From an uncultured delta proteobacterium (GTDB lineage Bacteria > Myxococcota_A > Polyangia > Polyangiales > Ga0077539), in assembly GCA_903860995.1 (NCBI GenBank), contig CAIOSS010001414.1, positions 1 to 17,585 of the forward strand: a stretch of 17,585 nucleotides of DNA, given 5' to 3'. The notes under the pieces were generated by a model. That model was given only the letters and a program-made list of their open reading frames with translations, did not search any database and was not told the DNA's origin. Below, one piece after another: positions 7,803 through 14,584 of this stretch (its first letter is position 1; every line of letters starts with the position of its first letter). A program made the translations under genes and the position numbers.

Positions 7803-8044
7803 CGACTTCGCTCCCGTTCAGCGGTCTGCGCATGGGAGGAACATCGGGGCGTCAACGCGCCCTGGTGCACCTCTGATCTCCACGCCGCGTGGACGCAATG
7901 GCACTCTCCGTGGATTCGACCCATGCGCGCGACCGATCGCCTTCTACACGGCATCGTCGGTCACCCGCGCGACCTCACCACGTCATCCCTTCCCGTCTAG
8001 CACACCCCCTCGCCGCGCGGAACCCACCAGCAGCACCGCCGCGA
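7803..8044 (-). promoter_or_regulatory. 242-base spacer, expected promoter region of the SNF2-receptor operon
   Basis: No coding sequence or RNA gene is apparent here. Both flanking genes run on the minus strand, so the spacer holds the end of the pseudokinase transcript and the leader of the SNF2 operon. Next to the SNF2 GTG is the ribosome-binding sequence GGGAG. A perfect 15-base dyad lies at 7879-7893, about 77 bases upstream of the GTG. A TTGACG hexamer is present on the minus strand at 7855-7850, but no convincing -10 box follows, so the promoter is not located. No hairpin with T-tract was seen after the pseudokinase stop. Confidence 0.5.
7879..7893. promoter_or_regulatory. Perfect 15-base dyad, possible operator
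   Basis: TCCACGC (7879-7885) and GCGTGGA (7887-7893) are exact inverted repeats around a single central base. The arms are 7 bases each, typical of a site for a dimeric regulator. It lies in the SNF2 leader/promoter region, and part of an arm (CGTGGA) recurs about 18 bases further upstream relative to the SNF2 gene. In such GC-rich DNA short dyads arise by chance, so the assignment is tentative. Confidence 0.3.
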
Positions 8045-10744
8045 TCAGACCCCTTCGGGCCGGGGCGCCGCCCCGATGAGGAACACCCCCACGGGGGAGG
8101 CCACCACCAGCGAGGCGCTGCCGGGGTAGAGGAAGTCCCGGGCGAACTGCACCCGCACCCGGTTCGCCTCGACCACCGCGCCGACCGCGCCGTGCAGCGC
8201 GAACACCCCGATCCGGTGCCCGTCGTTGGCGGAGTACACCTCCAGGGTGGCGTCGGGCGCCGTGGCCCGCGCGAGGGCGATGTCGGGGTAGCCGTCGTTC
8301 GCCAGGTCGGGCGCATAGATGGCGCCCGCGCCGAAGCCCGTGGTGGGCTCCGGGCCCTGCGCCGTCACGGCGGTGATCTCCCGGCCGGTGCGCCCGGAGA
8401 CCACCCTCAGGCGACCGTCCGCGGCCGACGCGACGAGCAGGTCGGCCGCGTCGTCGCCGTCCAGGTCGGGGCCCGAGCTGACGCTCTGCGTGGCGCTGCC
8501 GGGGAGGCAGAAGGCCGCGTCCCAGCGGGGCGCGCCGGTGGCGCCGGAGAGCATCGTCACGCAGCGCCGACCGTCGCGCAGCATGCCCATGACCACCTCC
8601 TCGGCGCCGTCGCCGTCGACGTCGCTGGTCACCGTGAGGCCGAAGTCCCGCGGCTCGGCCGGCAGCAGCCCCGGCGGGAGCCGCCACGCCACGCGCCCGG
8701 TCTGCAGCCCGACCGCCATCAGCGTGGGCGCGCCGGACTCCGTCGACACGAAGACCACCACCCCGGGCTCGGGGTGGCCGCGCACCGGGATCGAGAGCGG
8801 CCCCGCGAGGCCCCAGGCGCCCGGCAGGGGGAGGCGACGGAGCACCGCCGCGCGGCGCGATCCCACCACGAGCAGGGCGCTCCGGCGGGTGTCGACGGCG
8901 ATCACGTCGGCGGCGCCGTCGCCGTCGAGGTCGGGCACCAGCGCGAGGTCCTGGCTCTCGCAGCGCGCGGGCACGGCCGCGGTGACCAGCGGCGCCGTCA
9001 CCCCGCCGCGGTGCAGGAACACCCTCCCCTCGACGCAGCTCGCGAAGCCCCGCGGATGGCTCGGGCCGACCGAGGGCGACGTGATGAGGTGCGCCACGAA
9101 GGACTGCGCGCCCCGCGGGTCGAGCCCCTCCGGCAACCCCAGGTGGAACTGCTCCCCGAACTCCACCGTCGTCTGCGCCTCGCTCTGCGCCGTCCACGCG
9201 ACCGCCCCGGCGCCCCCCTCCCCGCCGCCGTCCGCCGCCGCGGGCGCGGGGTGCAGGGGCTCGGGCTCCAGCGCCCGCACCCGCTCGACCCGCGGCGGCG
9301 TCGTGGGCCCCTGCATCGCGCGCCACCCGAAGTACGCGAAGCCCGCGGTGACCGGCAGCACCAGGGCCATCGCCGCGGCCACGCTCAGGCCGCGCGGGCG
9401 CGACGGGCGCTTCACGTGCGTTCGGTCGATGGACTTCGCCTCGAGGGCGGTGTGCACCTGCGAGTCGCGCCACGGGATCGCCTCGTCGCCCCGGGTCGCC
9501 GCGGCGGGCACGATGCCTGCGCCCCGGGCGACGGGAGGCGCCGCCACCTTGCCCGCGGGGGGCGGACCCAGGCTGTCGAGGTCGAAGCCGGCCGCCTCCG
9601 GGGCCTTGCGCGGGCCCTCCGGCGCCGCGGGCTGCGACGCGGCGGGCGGGCGCAGCGAGTCACCGAGCGGCGGGCGCAGCGAGTCACCGAGCGGCGGGCG
9701 CAGCGTGGACGATGCGCCCGTCGGGTGGTCGAGCGCCGTGGGCGCCGCGCTGCCCGTCGCGGGCACGTTGGACGATTGGCGGGAGAGGTCGGCCACGAGG
9801 TCGTCGAGGTCGAAGTCGTCGGCGTGCGTGGGCCCCGGGGGGCGGGCCGTGGGCATCGGCGCGGCCGACCGGCTCGGCAGGGCCGCGCCCATGGGGGCCG
9901 AGTCGGCGATCGCGGACTCGAGCGCGATGCGCATCGCGTCGGCGTCGGTGTATCGCCCGCCGGGGCGCGGGTCGAGCGCGCGCCGCAGCACCTCGGTGAC
10001 GGCGGGGCTGAGGGAGTCGGCGATGCGCACGGCCCCGGCGCGGACGGCCGCGATCCGCGCGTCCCCGTCGCCGTTGTAGGGCAGCGCCCCGGCCGCCAGC
10101 CGGTGCAAGAGCACCCCGGCCGCCCAGACGTCGCTCTCCGCGGTGGCGTCGCCGCCCGCCCACTGCTCGGGCGCCGCGTACTCGCCCGCGACGGGCTCGC
10201 CGGCGGCGGCGCCCCCCTGGCGAAGCACCCCCTCGCGCCCGAACTCCGCGAGCTGTCCGCCGGGCAGCAGGCGCGCGCGCAGCCGGCCGTCGTCGGCGAT
10301 GAAGAGGGTGATGTCGCGGGGCGAGACCGCGCGGTGCACGAGCCGGCGGGAGTGCAGCACGCCGAGGGCGGCGAGCACGTCGCCCATGAGGGCCCCGGCG
10401 ACGTGGAGGTTGAAGGCCCCCTGGCGCTCGACGCGTCGCGCGAGGGTGTCGTCGCCGTACCACGGGGTGACGGCGAACACCCCGCCGCGGGGCTCGACGC
10501 CGAGGTCGAGCAGGGCGCCGACGCGGGGGTGGCGCAGCTCGCGCAGCTCGGCCCCCTCGGTGACGATGCGCTGCAGGGCGCCGGGTTCGAGGCTCCCGGC
10601 GGGAAAGTACATCACCATCACGGGCTGCTCGTCGCCCACCATCGAGGCGCACCACGCCTCCGGGGCGCCCGACACCGGGGCGTGGGAGGCGAGGACGTAG
10701 CGTTCGGTGAGGATGGTGCCGACCGAGAGCGTCGCTGCGGGCAT
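8045..10744 (-). CDS. Membrane pseudokinase with extracytoplasmic FG-GAP/VCBS-type repeats
   Basis: This encodes 899 residues. Residues about 13-280 have a Ser/Thr kinase fold: the segment around EGAELRELRHPRV matches the C-helix (Glu63), GEYAAPEQW (188-195) the APE region and SDVWAAGVLL (204-213) the F-helix. The catalytic residues are gone. The glycine loop reads PVSGAP, the VAIK Lys is Met45, HRD is His137-Arg138-Ala139, the loop Lys and Asn are Ser141 and Asp144, and DFG is PGG (161-163). A Pro/Ala/Ser-rich linker with RPPLGDSL repeats leads to one transmembrane helix (about 453-472). The outer part carries Ca-loop-like motifs DLDGDG (605), DVDGDG (708), DLDGDD (760) and DLANDG (813), spaced about 52 residues for the last three, as in integrin-type FG-GAP/VCBS propellers. 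I chose ATG 10744; the open frame runs further upstream, but only as antisense to the divergent kinase. No clear Shine-Dalgarno is present. A ligand-sensing receptor partnering an active kinase is the likely role (inference). Confidence 0.85.
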   Translation of the reverse strand: MPAATLSVGTILTERYVLASHAPVSGAPEAWCASMVGDEQPVMVMYFPAGSLEPGALQRIVTEGAELRELRHPRVGALLDLGVEPRGGVFAVTPWYGDDTLARRVERQGAFNLHVAGALMGDVLAALGVLHSRRLVHRAVSPRDITLFIADDGRLRARLLPGGQLAEFGREGVLRQGGAAAGEPVAGEYAAPEQWAGGDATAESDVWAAGVLLHRLAAGALPYNGDGDARIAAVRAGAVRIADSLSPAVTEVLRRALDPRPGGRYTDADAMRIALESAIADSAPMGAALPSRSAAPMPTARPPGPTHADDFDLDDLVADLSRQSSNVPATGSAAPTALDHPTGASSTLRPPLGDSLRPPLGDSLRPPAASQPAAPEGPRKAPEAAGFDLDSLGPPPAGKVAAPPVARGAGIVPAAATRGDEAIPWRDSQVHTALEAKSIDRTHVKRPSRPRGLSVAAAMALVLPVTAGFAYFGWRAMQGPTTPPRVERVRALEPEPLHPAPAAADGGGEGGAGAVAWTAQSEAQTTVEFGEQFHLGLPEGLDPRGAQSFVAHLITSPSVGPSHPRGFASCVEGRVFLHRGGVTAPLVTAAVPARCESQDLALVPDLDGDGAADVIAVDTRRSALLVVGSRRAAVLRRLPLPGAWGLAGPLSIPVRGHPEPGVVVFVSTESGAPTLMAVGLQTGRVAWRLPPGLLPAEPRDFGLTVTSDVDGDGAEEVVMGMLRDGRRCVTMLSGATGAPRWDAAFCLPGSATQSVSSGPDLDGDDAADLLVASAADGRLRVVSGRTGREITAVTAQGPEPTTGFGAGAIYAPDLANDGYPDIALARATAPDATLEVYSANDGHRIGVFALHGAVGAVVEANRVRVQFARDFLYPGSASLVVASPVGVFLIGAAPRPEGV
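9648..9706. repeat. 24-base tandem repeat encoding RPPLGDSL
   Basis: Two full copies (9648-9671, 9672-9695) and a partial third of gggcgcagcgagtcaccgag plus gcgg-type ends occur with an exact 24-base period. On the minus strand each encodes the octapeptide RPPLGDSL, placed in the cytoplasmic linker between the pseudokinase domain and the transmembrane helix. The two full copies are identical at DNA level, which points to recent duplication. The Ser residues could be phosphorylation sites, but this is not shown. Confidence 0.75.
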
Positions 10745-10853
10745 GCAGGCCCATAGGTACAACCAAACGCCCGCGCGGCACACCCGCCCGTAGCGCTTGA
10801 CCGCGACCGCGGAGACTCGTTCACTCCGGGTCGGCCCGTAGACCCCCCACCCT
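10745..10853. promoter_or_regulatory. Divergent promoter region between pseudokinase and kinase genes
   Basis: The 109 bases separate the start codons of two divergent genes and must contain both promoters, probably back to back. On the plus strand a TTGACC hexamer lies at 10797-10802; the hexamer 17 bases on (ttcact) is a poor -10, so I do not assign it. On the minus strand TACCTA near 10758 is a weak -10-like match close to the pseudokinase ATG. Neither gene has a recognisable Shine-Dalgarno sequence, which would fit very short or absent leaders. Confidence 0.5.
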
Positions 10854-12101
10854 ATGCCGATGATCGTGCCGCGCGATGCCGTGCTCGCTCCGACCCGGGT
10901 TGGCGAGGTGATCGACGGCCGCTGGCGGCTGGTGGCCCGGATCGGCGGCGGCGGCATGGGCGAGGTGTACCGGGCGGAGCACGTCTCGCTGGGCCGGGTG
11001 GTGGCCATCAAGGTGCTGCGCCCGGAGCTGGCGTCGAGCGCGATGTACGCCCGCCGGGTGCTGCGCGAGGGCCAGGCGGCGACGCTGGTGAGCCACCCCA
11101 ACATCGTGCGCATCGAGGACCTCGGCATCGACGAGAAGGGGATGCCCTACCTGGTGCAGGAGTTCCTCGACGGGATCGACCTGGCGACGTTCGCGCAGTA
11201 CCGCCGCGGCCCGGTGCCTGCGCGAGACCTCATCCCGTTGCTCCTCCCGATCCTCGACGCGCTCGGGGTGCTCCACGACGCAGGGGTGGTGCACCGCGAC
11301 CTGAAGCCCGAGAACGTGTTCCTCGTGCGCGACGGCTCGGGCTGGTCTCCGCGGCTCCTGGATTTCGGCCTCGCGGTCATCGCCGGGCACCTCGATGACC
11401 AGCCCCGGATCACGGCCTCGGACGTCACCCTCGGCTCCCCCGCGTACATGTCCCCGGAGCAGTTCCGCGACCCGCGGCACCTCACGGCGAGCTCGGACCT
11501 CTGGTCCCTCGGCGTGATGCTCTACGAGCTGCTCTGCGGGGTGCTCCCCTTCCAGGGCCAGAGCGTCGGCGCGGTGGCCATCGCCGTCACCCACGAGATC
11601 CCCATCCCGCTGCACCGCCGCGTGCCGGGCATCTCCCCCTCGCTCGCCGCGAGCATCATGGCCTGCCTCGACAAAGACCCGGCCCGCCGCCCCGCCTCGG
11701 TGCGCTCCCTGATGGCGGTGCTCTCCGCGGTGCACTCCACCCTCCCCCCGCCCATCGCCGAGGAGGACCTCGCGCCCACCGAGCGGCGCAGCGCCATCCC
11801 GGTGAGCCCGGGGCCCGCCATCTCGCCCGCCCCGCCGCCGCCGCCGGACCACGGCCCGCGACCGGCGGCCTACGTCATCGACGACCCGATGCCCACGATG
11901 CCGCTCGGGCTGGTGCGCCCCGCGCGCCCGTCCCCAGCCCCCCCGACGACGGCGACCCCGAAGGCGACGGAGGAGTTCCTGCGGACGCGCCGGGCGCCGG
12001 GTGGGGCGGCGACGCGGGGGCAGTGGGCGCTGGCGCTGCTGCTGGGGCTGTCGATGCTGGTGATGCTGGGGCTGCTCGCAGCGTGGAGGCGCGGCGCGTA
12101 G
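10854..12101 (+). CDS. Hanks-type Ser/Thr protein kinase with C-terminal membrane anchor
   Basis: This encodes 415 residues. The kinase domain spans about 24-290 and keeps all key residues: glycine loop GGGGMG (31-36), VAIK with Lys53, HRDLKPEN with catalytic Asp149, DFG (170-172), the SPEQ form of APE and SDLWSLGVMLYEL of the F-helix. ATP-dependent phosphorylation of Ser/Thr on partner proteins is therefore expected. A Pro/Ala-rich linker (about 300-388) leads to a single hydrophobic helix (391-411) followed by only WRRGA-type residues, so the enzyme is tail-anchored with the catalytic domain inside and no extracellular sensor. Two ATGs (10854, 10860) could serve; neither has a Shine-Dalgarno sequence. 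The gene is divergent from the pseudokinase 109 bases away and convergent with the ligase gene (26-base gap). With no sensor of its own, it may take its signal from another membrane protein, the pseudokinase being the obvious candidate. Confidence 0.93.
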   Translation: MPMIVPRDAVLAPTRVGEVIDGRWRLVARIGGGGMGEVYRAEHVSLGRVVAIKVLRPELASSAMYARRVLREGQAATLVSHPNIVRIEDLGIDEKGMPYLVQEFLDGIDLATFAQYRRGPVPARDLIPLLLPILDALGVLHDAGVVHRDLKPENVFLVRDGSGWSPRLLDFGLAVIAGHLDDQPRITASDVTLGSPAYMSPEQFRDPRHLTASSDLWSLGVMLYELLCGVLPFQGQSVGAVAIAVTHEIPIPLHRRVPGISPSLAASIMACLDKDPARRPASVRSLMAVLSAVHSTLPPPIAEEDLAPTERRSAIPVSPGPAISPAPPPPPDHGPRPAAYVIDDPMPTMPLGLVRPARPSPAPPTTATPKATEEFLRTRRAPGGAATRGQWALALLLGLSMLVMLGLLAAWRRGA

Positions 12102-12115
12102 GCGCCAGGCGCGCC
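12093..12115. terminator. GC-rich hairpin between convergent kinase and ligase genes
   Basis: GGCGCG (12093-12098) and CGCGCC (12110-12115) can form a 6-base stem around an 11-base loop that itself contains GGCGCC. It overlaps the kinase stop codon and sits in the 26-base gap where the kinase and ligase genes converge, a natural place for bidirectional termination. There is no T-tract on either strand, so Rho-independent action is doubtful. Confidence 0.25.
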
Positions 12116-12127
12116 CCCCGCGGGTGG

Positions 12128-14515
12128 TCAGAACAGCGAGATCTGTCCGAGGCCCACGCGCTTGCCGAAGTCCGCCTCGCTCAGGATCTCCAGGGCCTTG
12201 TGGGTGCCCTGTAGCTTGCGCGCGGCGGCGAGCTTGTCGCCCGCCTTCCCCTTGGCCCCGACGACCACCGCGGTGGTCTGCGCGTCCACGGCGTCCACCA
12301 CCTCGCCGCCGAGCGCCTGGATGCGCTTCGTGACGTCGGCGAGCGAATACGACGCCAGCGTCCCGGCGAAGGCCACCCGGGCCCCCTCCATCGTGCGCGG
12401 AGCCGGTTCAGCCCGTACATCGGTAGAAACAGTCTGCATCGGGGTAGAAACAGTCTGCATCGGGAGCAATTCAGCCTGCATCGGGGCCGGAGCGCTCTGC
12501 ATCGGGGTCCATGCGAGCTGCATCGGGGCTGCAGCGGCCTGCACGGCGCCCGGCACGGCCGCGAGCGCCTGCGCGTCGTCGACCATCGACAAAAACTCCG
12601 TCTCGCTGATGATCTTCAGCGTCGACCCGGCGGCGACGAGCTTGTCCGCGGCCTTCTCCTTGGTCGACTTCTCGCCGGGCTTCTTCAGGTCGCCGACGAC
12701 GAGGTAGGTGAGGGCCTTGTTGACCGCGTCGAGCGCGGCGCCGCCCATCGTTCCGACGAGCTGCTCGGCGCCCTTGCGCTCCAGGGTCGCCATCTTGCCC
12801 GTGAACACGAAGGTCATCCCCGCGAAGGCCCCGCTCGCCGCGCCCGCGGCGCCGGCGCTGGACGCCATCGTCACCGGGGCGCTCAGCGTGACGAAGGCGC
12901 GCAGGTCCTTGATGAGGTCGGCGTTGTCGGCGAGGCCCTGCACGACGTTGTGGGCGATCACCGCGCCGATGCCGTGCACCTGCGAGAACTCCGCCTCGGT
13001 CACCGCCAGCACCGCGTCGATGTCCTGGTACTTCTCCGCGAGGATCTTGGAGACGTTCTTCCCGAGGTCGGGGATGCCGAGGGCGCGGAGGAAGGTCGCG
13101 AGGTCGAGGGTGCGCTTCTTGTCGACCTCCTTCACGAGCTTCTGGGCGACCTTGTCGCCGCAGCGGTCGAGGCTCGCGAGGTCCGTCGCCTTGAGCGTGT
13201 AGAAGTCCTTCACCCCGCGCAGGAAGCCCGCGTCGAGGCACTGCTGGAGGATGGTGTCGCCGAAGCCCAGCATGTCGGTGCTCGCGGCGAAGTGTCCGAG
13301 CATCCCGAGCTGCACCCCGCGGCAGGTCTTCGGCGCGGTGCAGAAGAGGAAGTCGTCGCGCATCTCGGTCTTCGCGCCGCACGCGGGGCAGGCGGGCGGG
13401 AGCACCACCGGCGTGTCGCCGGCCTTGGAGACGAACTCCACGTTGGGGATCACCCCCCCGCGGCGCATCATCACCACCTCGGCCCCGATGCTGAGCCCCA
13501 GCTTGGTGATGAAGCCCGGGTGGTGCAGCGACGCGCGGGTGACCGTGACCCCGGAGAGGGACACCGGGTCGACGACCGCCACGGGGGTGATCGCCCCGGT
13601 GCGCGCGACGCTCCACTCCACCGCGCGCAGCACGGAGGTCCCGGAGTCTCCCTGGAACTTGTACGCCAGCGCGTAGCGCGGGTGGTGCGCGGTGGCGCCG
13701 AGGCGGTCCTGCTCGTCGTTGCGGTTGGTCTTGAAGACCACGCCGTCGATCTCGTAGTCGAGCGAGGGGCGCAGCGCGGCCATGCGCTGGTACGCCGCGC
13801 GGAGGTCGGGCTTGGCGACGACCTCGTAGTCGATGGGGCTGAAGCCCGCGGCGACGAGCCACTTGAGCTCCTCGTCGTGGGTCTTGGCGTCGGTGCCGAC
13901 GACGTCGTAGCCCGCGAAGTTGAGCCCGTACGCGGCGCTCTTCTTCGGGTCCTTCTGCTTGATGGCGCCGGCCGCGAGGTTGCGCGGGTTGGCCATGCCC
14001 TCGGCCTTGTACTTCGCGAAGACCGAGAGGCGCATGAACACCTCGCCGCGCACCTCCACCGAGCGCGGGGTCTTGAGCGTGCGGGGCACGTCGCCGATCT
14101 CCCGCGCGTTGGTGGTGATGTCCTCGCCGGTGATCCCGTCGCCGCGCGTGACGGCGCGCACCATCACCCCCTTGGAGTCGTAGTGGAGCGAGCACGCGAT
14201 GCCGTCGAACTTGGGCATCATCACGGCGTCGCCGACGAAGCTCGTGGCCCACTTGTCGAGGTCGTCGTCGGAGTAGCACTTGTCCAGCGAGAGCATCGGG
14301 ACCTTGTGCTTGACCCCCTTGCCCGAGACCGTCGGGCCCATGGAGTCGAGCGCCGGGTGGTGCGGCGCCACGGCCTTCAGCGCGTTGACCAGCTTGTCGA
14401 AGTCGTAGTCGCTGATCTCCGGCGCGTGCAGGTCCCAGTACCGGTGGTTGTGGTGGGCGAGGAGCTCCGCGAGCTCGGTGACGTCCATCCCATCGAGCGG
14501 GGGCAGCGGCTTCAT
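12128..14515 (-). CDS. ligA: NAD-dependent DNA ligase, divergent LigA with two BRCT domains
   Basis: This encodes 795 residues, against roughly 670 for typical LigA. It seals nicks in duplex DNA through ligase-adenylate made from NAD. The NAD-binding Ia domain is present (HHNHRYWDLHAPEISDYDFD, 21-40). The adenylation motif is KFDG with nucleophile Lys102, but the Glu normally two residues earlier is Met100. Further motifs are VTRGDGITGED (122-132), VEVRGEVFM (153-161), NPRNLAAGAIKQKD (176-189, with Lys at a place usually Arg) and AYKF with Lys286. An OB domain with RTGAITPVAVVDP follows, then a four-Cys zinc finger (376, 379, 392, 398), a helix-hairpin-helix region (about 405-540), BRCT 1 (about 563-645), a PMQ heptad linker (664-698) and BRCT 2 (about 708-790). 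Start ATG 14515 has AAGG-type bases upstream. It lies 69 bases after the sensor gene and may be cotranscribed. The divergent motifs suggest a second, accessory ligase. The family call is firm; whether it is the housekeeping enzyme is open. Confidence 0.9.
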   Translation of the reverse strand: MKPLPPLDGMDVTELAELLAHHNHRYWDLHAPEISDYDFDKLVNALKAVAPHHPALDSMGPTVSGKGVKHKVPMLSLDKCYSDDDLDKWATSFVGDAVMMPKFDGIACSLHYDSKGVMVRAVTRGDGITGEDITTNAREIGDVPRTLKTPRSVEVRGEVFMRLSVFAKYKAEGMANPRNLAAGAIKQKDPKKSAAYGLNFAGYDVVGTDAKTHDEELKWLVAAGFSPIDYEVVAKPDLRAAYQRMAALRPSLDYEIDGVVFKTNRNDEQDRLGATAHHPRYALAYKFQGDSGTSVLRAVEWSVARTGAITPVAVVDPVSLSGVTVTRASLHHPGFITKLGLSIGAEVVMMRRGGVIPNVEFVSKAGDTPVVLPPACPACGAKTEMRDDFLFCTAPKTCRGVQLGMLGHFAASTDMLGFGDTILQQCLDAGFLRGVKDFYTLKATDLASLDRCGDKVAQKLVKEVDKKRTLDLATFLRALGIPDLGKNVSKILAEKYQDIDAVLAVTEAEFSQVHGIGAVIAHNVVQGLADNADLIKDLRAFVTLSAPVTMASSAGAAGAASGAFAGMTFVFTGKMATLERKGAEQLVGTMGGAALDAVNKALTYLVVGDLKKPGEKSTKEKAADKLVAAGSTLKIISETEFLSMVDDAQALAAVPGAVQAAAAPMQLAWTPMQSAPAPMQAELLPMQTVSTPMQTVSTDVRAEPAPRTMEGARVAFAGTLASYSLADVTKRIQALGGEVVDAVDAQTTAVVVGAKGKAGDKLAAARKLQGTHKALEILSEADFGKRVGLGQISLF
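12437..12541. repeat. 21-base tandem repeats encoding PMQ heptads in the ligase linker
   Basis: Five 21-base units begin with cat at 12437, 12458, 12479, 12500 and 12521, with catcggg nearly constant and the rest variable. A sixth unit at 12542 has decayed. On the minus strand each unit encodes Pro-Met-Gln plus four variable residues (LAWT, SAPA, AELL, TVST, TVST), forming a flexible linker between the two BRCT domains. The two copies encoding TVST are nearly identical in DNA, indicating recent duplication. Confidence 0.85.
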
Positions 14516-14584
14516 CGGGGTGACACCTTCTTCGGAGGGTAGAGGAGGGTTTCGGGAGCGGGCATCGATCGGAGAGCCTCGGCG
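14516..14584 (-). other. Short spacer between sensor and ligase genes
   Basis: The 69 bases contain no coding sequence. Close to the ligase ATG the minus strand reads AAGAAGGTG, a plausible Shine-Dalgarno sequence. No strong hairpin or promoter pair was found, so read-through from the sensor gene is the simplest view. Confidence 0.4.

Noticed and set aside
7889..10756. 955-codon plus-strand open frame opposite the pseudokinase gene
   Set aside because: The translation is Arg/Gly/His-rich low-complexity text typical of antisense frames in GC-rich DNA. The minus strand holds recognisable kinase-fold and DxDGDG motifs.
10797..10825. Sigma-70-like promoter (TTGACC plus hexamer) for the active kinase
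   Set aside because: The -10 candidate (ttcact) matches poorly, and TTGAC-like hexamers occur several times in this window without partners.
10745..11128. 128-residue N-terminal extension of the pseudokinase frame
   Set aside because: It is antisense to the conserved N-terminal kinase domain of the divergent gene. ATG 10744 begins just before the kinase-fold alignment.
12437..12541. Short regular repeats considered as a CRISPR array
   Set aside because: The 21-base period has no spacers, lies in frame inside the ligase gene and encodes PMQ heptads.
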